From NCBI GenBank assembly GCA_963665085.2, contig CAXXXS010000001.1, forward strand, positions 2,728,001 to 2,792,000: DNA of 64,000 nt. The letters run 5' to 3'. Within the stretch, counting starts at the first letter, position 1. Each line of letters opens with the position of its first letter. The notes under the pieces are model-generated. The model searched no databases, was not told where the DNA came from, and saw only the letters and a list, made by a program, of their open reading frames with translations. This stretch comes from G963665085 sp963665085. GTDB taxonomy: Bacteria > Bacteroidota > Bacteroidia > Bacteroidales > JAAAOM01. Positions 62,810 to 64,000 of the stretch are shown piece after piece. The position numbers were made by a program, and so were the translations under genes.

Positions 62810-62973
62810 GGGGAGATGCATTTTTAAGTACGCTAAACCCTTAATAATAAGTGTATTTTACTTTTTTTTATCTCAAATCCTAGTGGTGAGAGGTAGGTCA
62901 ATATTGCAAAATTAAAACCCTTAACATTCTTGTGTTTGGAGCATGTAAAGCACAGGAATGAAATTGAATACAA

Positions 62974-64000
62974 ATGTCAAACAATTTAAAGAACCTTACT
63001 ATGAAAATGCAAGTTGAAAGTAGAAAAAATCATGGTATTGCAGTGATTGGAATAGGCTGCAATTACCCCGGGGCTAAAACTCCATTGCAATTTTGGGAGA
63101 ATATTTTAGCTAGAAGGCGGCAATTCAGGGAGATGCCTGATGTTAGAATGCCCAATAGCGAATATTTTGATCCCGATTCTTCTATTCCCGATAAGACTTA
63201 TCAAAACAAGGCTGCTGTCCTTGATGGATATTCCTTTGATTGGCTTGGGAAAAGAATTCCTAAATCAGCTTACGAAAGTACAGATATTGTACATTGGTTA
63301 GCATTGGATACCGCCCTACAGGCGTTATCAGATACGAACTACACAAGAGAAAATATTTCAAAAGAAAAATGTGGCGTTGTTCTTGGTAATACATTAACCG
63401 GCGAATTTACTCGTTCTAATAATATGAGGCTAAAATGGCCGTATGTTAGAAAGGTTCTTGAAAAATCTTTGTCTGCTAAAGGACTTTCTCATTTATTAGG
63501 AGAGTTAGAAGGAACCATGGAAAGTTACTATAAGTCTGTGTTTGCGCCTGTTACTGAAGATAGTTTAGCCGGAGGGTTAGCAAACACAATCGCTGGTAGA
63601 GTTTGTAATTATTTAGATTTACACGGTGGAGGTTATATTGTTGATGGAGCTTGTTCATCTTCTTTGCTTGCAGTTACATTAGCTGCTAATTACCTTGAAA
63701 CAGGACAGATGGATATGGTTATAACCGGTGGCGTGGATGTGAGCCTGGATACTTTCGAGTTAATCGGATTTGCAAAGACCAAAGCATTGACCATGGATGA
63801 AATGCGTGTTTATGACAAGAATGGTAAAGGATTTCTTCCTGGCGAAGGCTGCGGTATGGTGGTTCTTAAACGATTAGAAGATGCGATTAAAGACGGCGAT
63901 CCAATTTATGCCACACTCGAAGGATGGGGGATTGCGTCCGATGGGAAAGGTGGTATAACAGCCCCTAGCGCTGAAGGACAAAGCCGTGCATTAATAAGGG
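62974..64000 (+). CDS. N-terminal ketosynthase of an enediyne/polyene-type iterative type I PKS (partial)
   Basis: The frame stays open to the right edge; I use the ATG at 62974, with 63001 as an alternative. Nearly the whole visible 342 residues are a ketosynthase domain: HGIAVIGIGCNYPGAKTPLQ, GVVLGNTLTGEFTRSNNMRL, DSLAGGLANTIAGRVCNYLD, active-site Cys227 in VDGACSSSLLAV, DMVITGGVDVSLD, FLPGEGCGMVVLKRLEDA and a terminal GIASDGKGGITAPSAEGQ. The NTLTGEF, GGLANTIAGR and ASDGKGGIT blocks are, as I know the families, those of the iterative enediyne PKS (PksE) and its polyene-making relatives, unlike PfaA or modular KS domains. The catalytic histidines and later domains lie outside the window. The product is unknown. 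Confidence 0.88.
   Translation, partial: MSNNLKNLTMKMQVESRKNHGIAVIGIGCNYPGAKTPLQFWENILARRRQFREMPDVRMPNSEYFDPDSSIPDKTYQNKAAVLDGYSFDWLGKRIPKSAYESTDIVHWLALDTALQALSDTNYTRENISKEKCGVVLGNTLTGEFTRSNNMRLKWPYVRKVLEKSLSAKGLSHLLGELEGTMESYYKSVFAPVTEDSLAGGLANTIAGRVCNYLDLHGGGYIVDGACSSSLLAVTLAANYLETGQMDMVITGGVDVSLDTFELIGFAKTKALTMDEMRVYDKNGKGFLPGEGCGMVVLKRLEDAIKDGDPIYATLEGWGIASDGKGGITAPSAEGQSRALIR

Noticed and set aside
62974..64000. PUFA synthase PfaA-type ketosynthase
   Set aside because: The GNTLTGEF, GGLANTIAGR and SDGKGGIT blocks fit the enediyne/polyene PKS family better than PfaA as I remember these families; full domain order would decide.

Overview
The window looks like a chromosomal segment of a marine or sediment Bacteroidota, probably close to the Marinilabiliales/Prolixibacteraceae (order is my inference). 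The sequence-level reasons are AT-rich spacers, several TAnnTTTG promoter-like boxes, an ECF sigma/FecR/SusC/SusD set, SPII lipoproteins, and three exported proteins ending in type IX secretion (T9SS) C-terminal sorting domains. I see no transposase, integrase, CRISPR array, rRNA or phage module. One tRNA-Val(GAC) is present.

Layout. 1-7.1 kb: the tail of an unidentified gene, a proline-catabolism dehydrogenase (pruA), a tail-fibre-chaperone-type surface protein, a gingipain-like C25 peptidase, and a tandemly duplicated block (sorting-domain DNA plus a lipoprotein gene). 7.1-7.9 kb: a gene-free stretch with a degenerate 21-bp tandem array. 7.9-21.3 kb: a DUF1801 gene, then a regulated nutrient-uptake locus (ECF sigma, FecR, STN-bearing SusC, SusD) followed by a second TonB receptor and a two-module beta-helix surface protein. 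21.3-27.2 kb (minus strand): xseA, a T9SS subtilase, a MORN-like protein and dnaK. 27.7-34.9 kb: five signalling genes (receiver-first kinases, a hybrid kinase, a membrane-anchored receiver and a PAS-GAF kinase). 35-38.6 kb: panB, an RluA-type pseudouridine synthase, a glucosaminidase/LysM protein and an alpha-carbonic anhydrase. 38.7-44.3 kb (minus): a 2-oxoacid dehydrogenase operon (E2, E3, four-helix-bundle gene, fused E1). 44.6-49.9 kb: two decayed genes (M28 peptidase, DsrE), tRNA-Val, a cyclophilin, a response regulator, YceI and a kinase. 50-59.5 kb: a POT peptide transporter, a toroid-fold protein, a STAS-like protein, an M28 peptidase fused to an outer-membrane barrel, a large hybrid kinase and an NtrC-type regulator. 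59.9-64 kb: a TetR regulator and an alpha-oxoamine synthase facing a STAS-like gene and the first ~1 kb of a large iterative type I polyketide synthase.

How the genes fit together. The 8.5-21 kb block reads as a surface-sensing uptake system: the SusC signalling domain would report ligand to FecR, which would release the sigma factor. The 38.7-44.3 kb operon supplies a complete E1/E2/E3 oxidative decarboxylation complex. The right edge is the most unusual part: the ketosynthase sequence resembles enediyne/polyene-type PKSs rather than modular PKSs or PUFA synthases, and it lies beside a PLP enzyme of the type that condenses an acyl thioester with an amino acid. This suggests the start of an undescribed specialised-metabolite cluster, most of which lies beyond the window.
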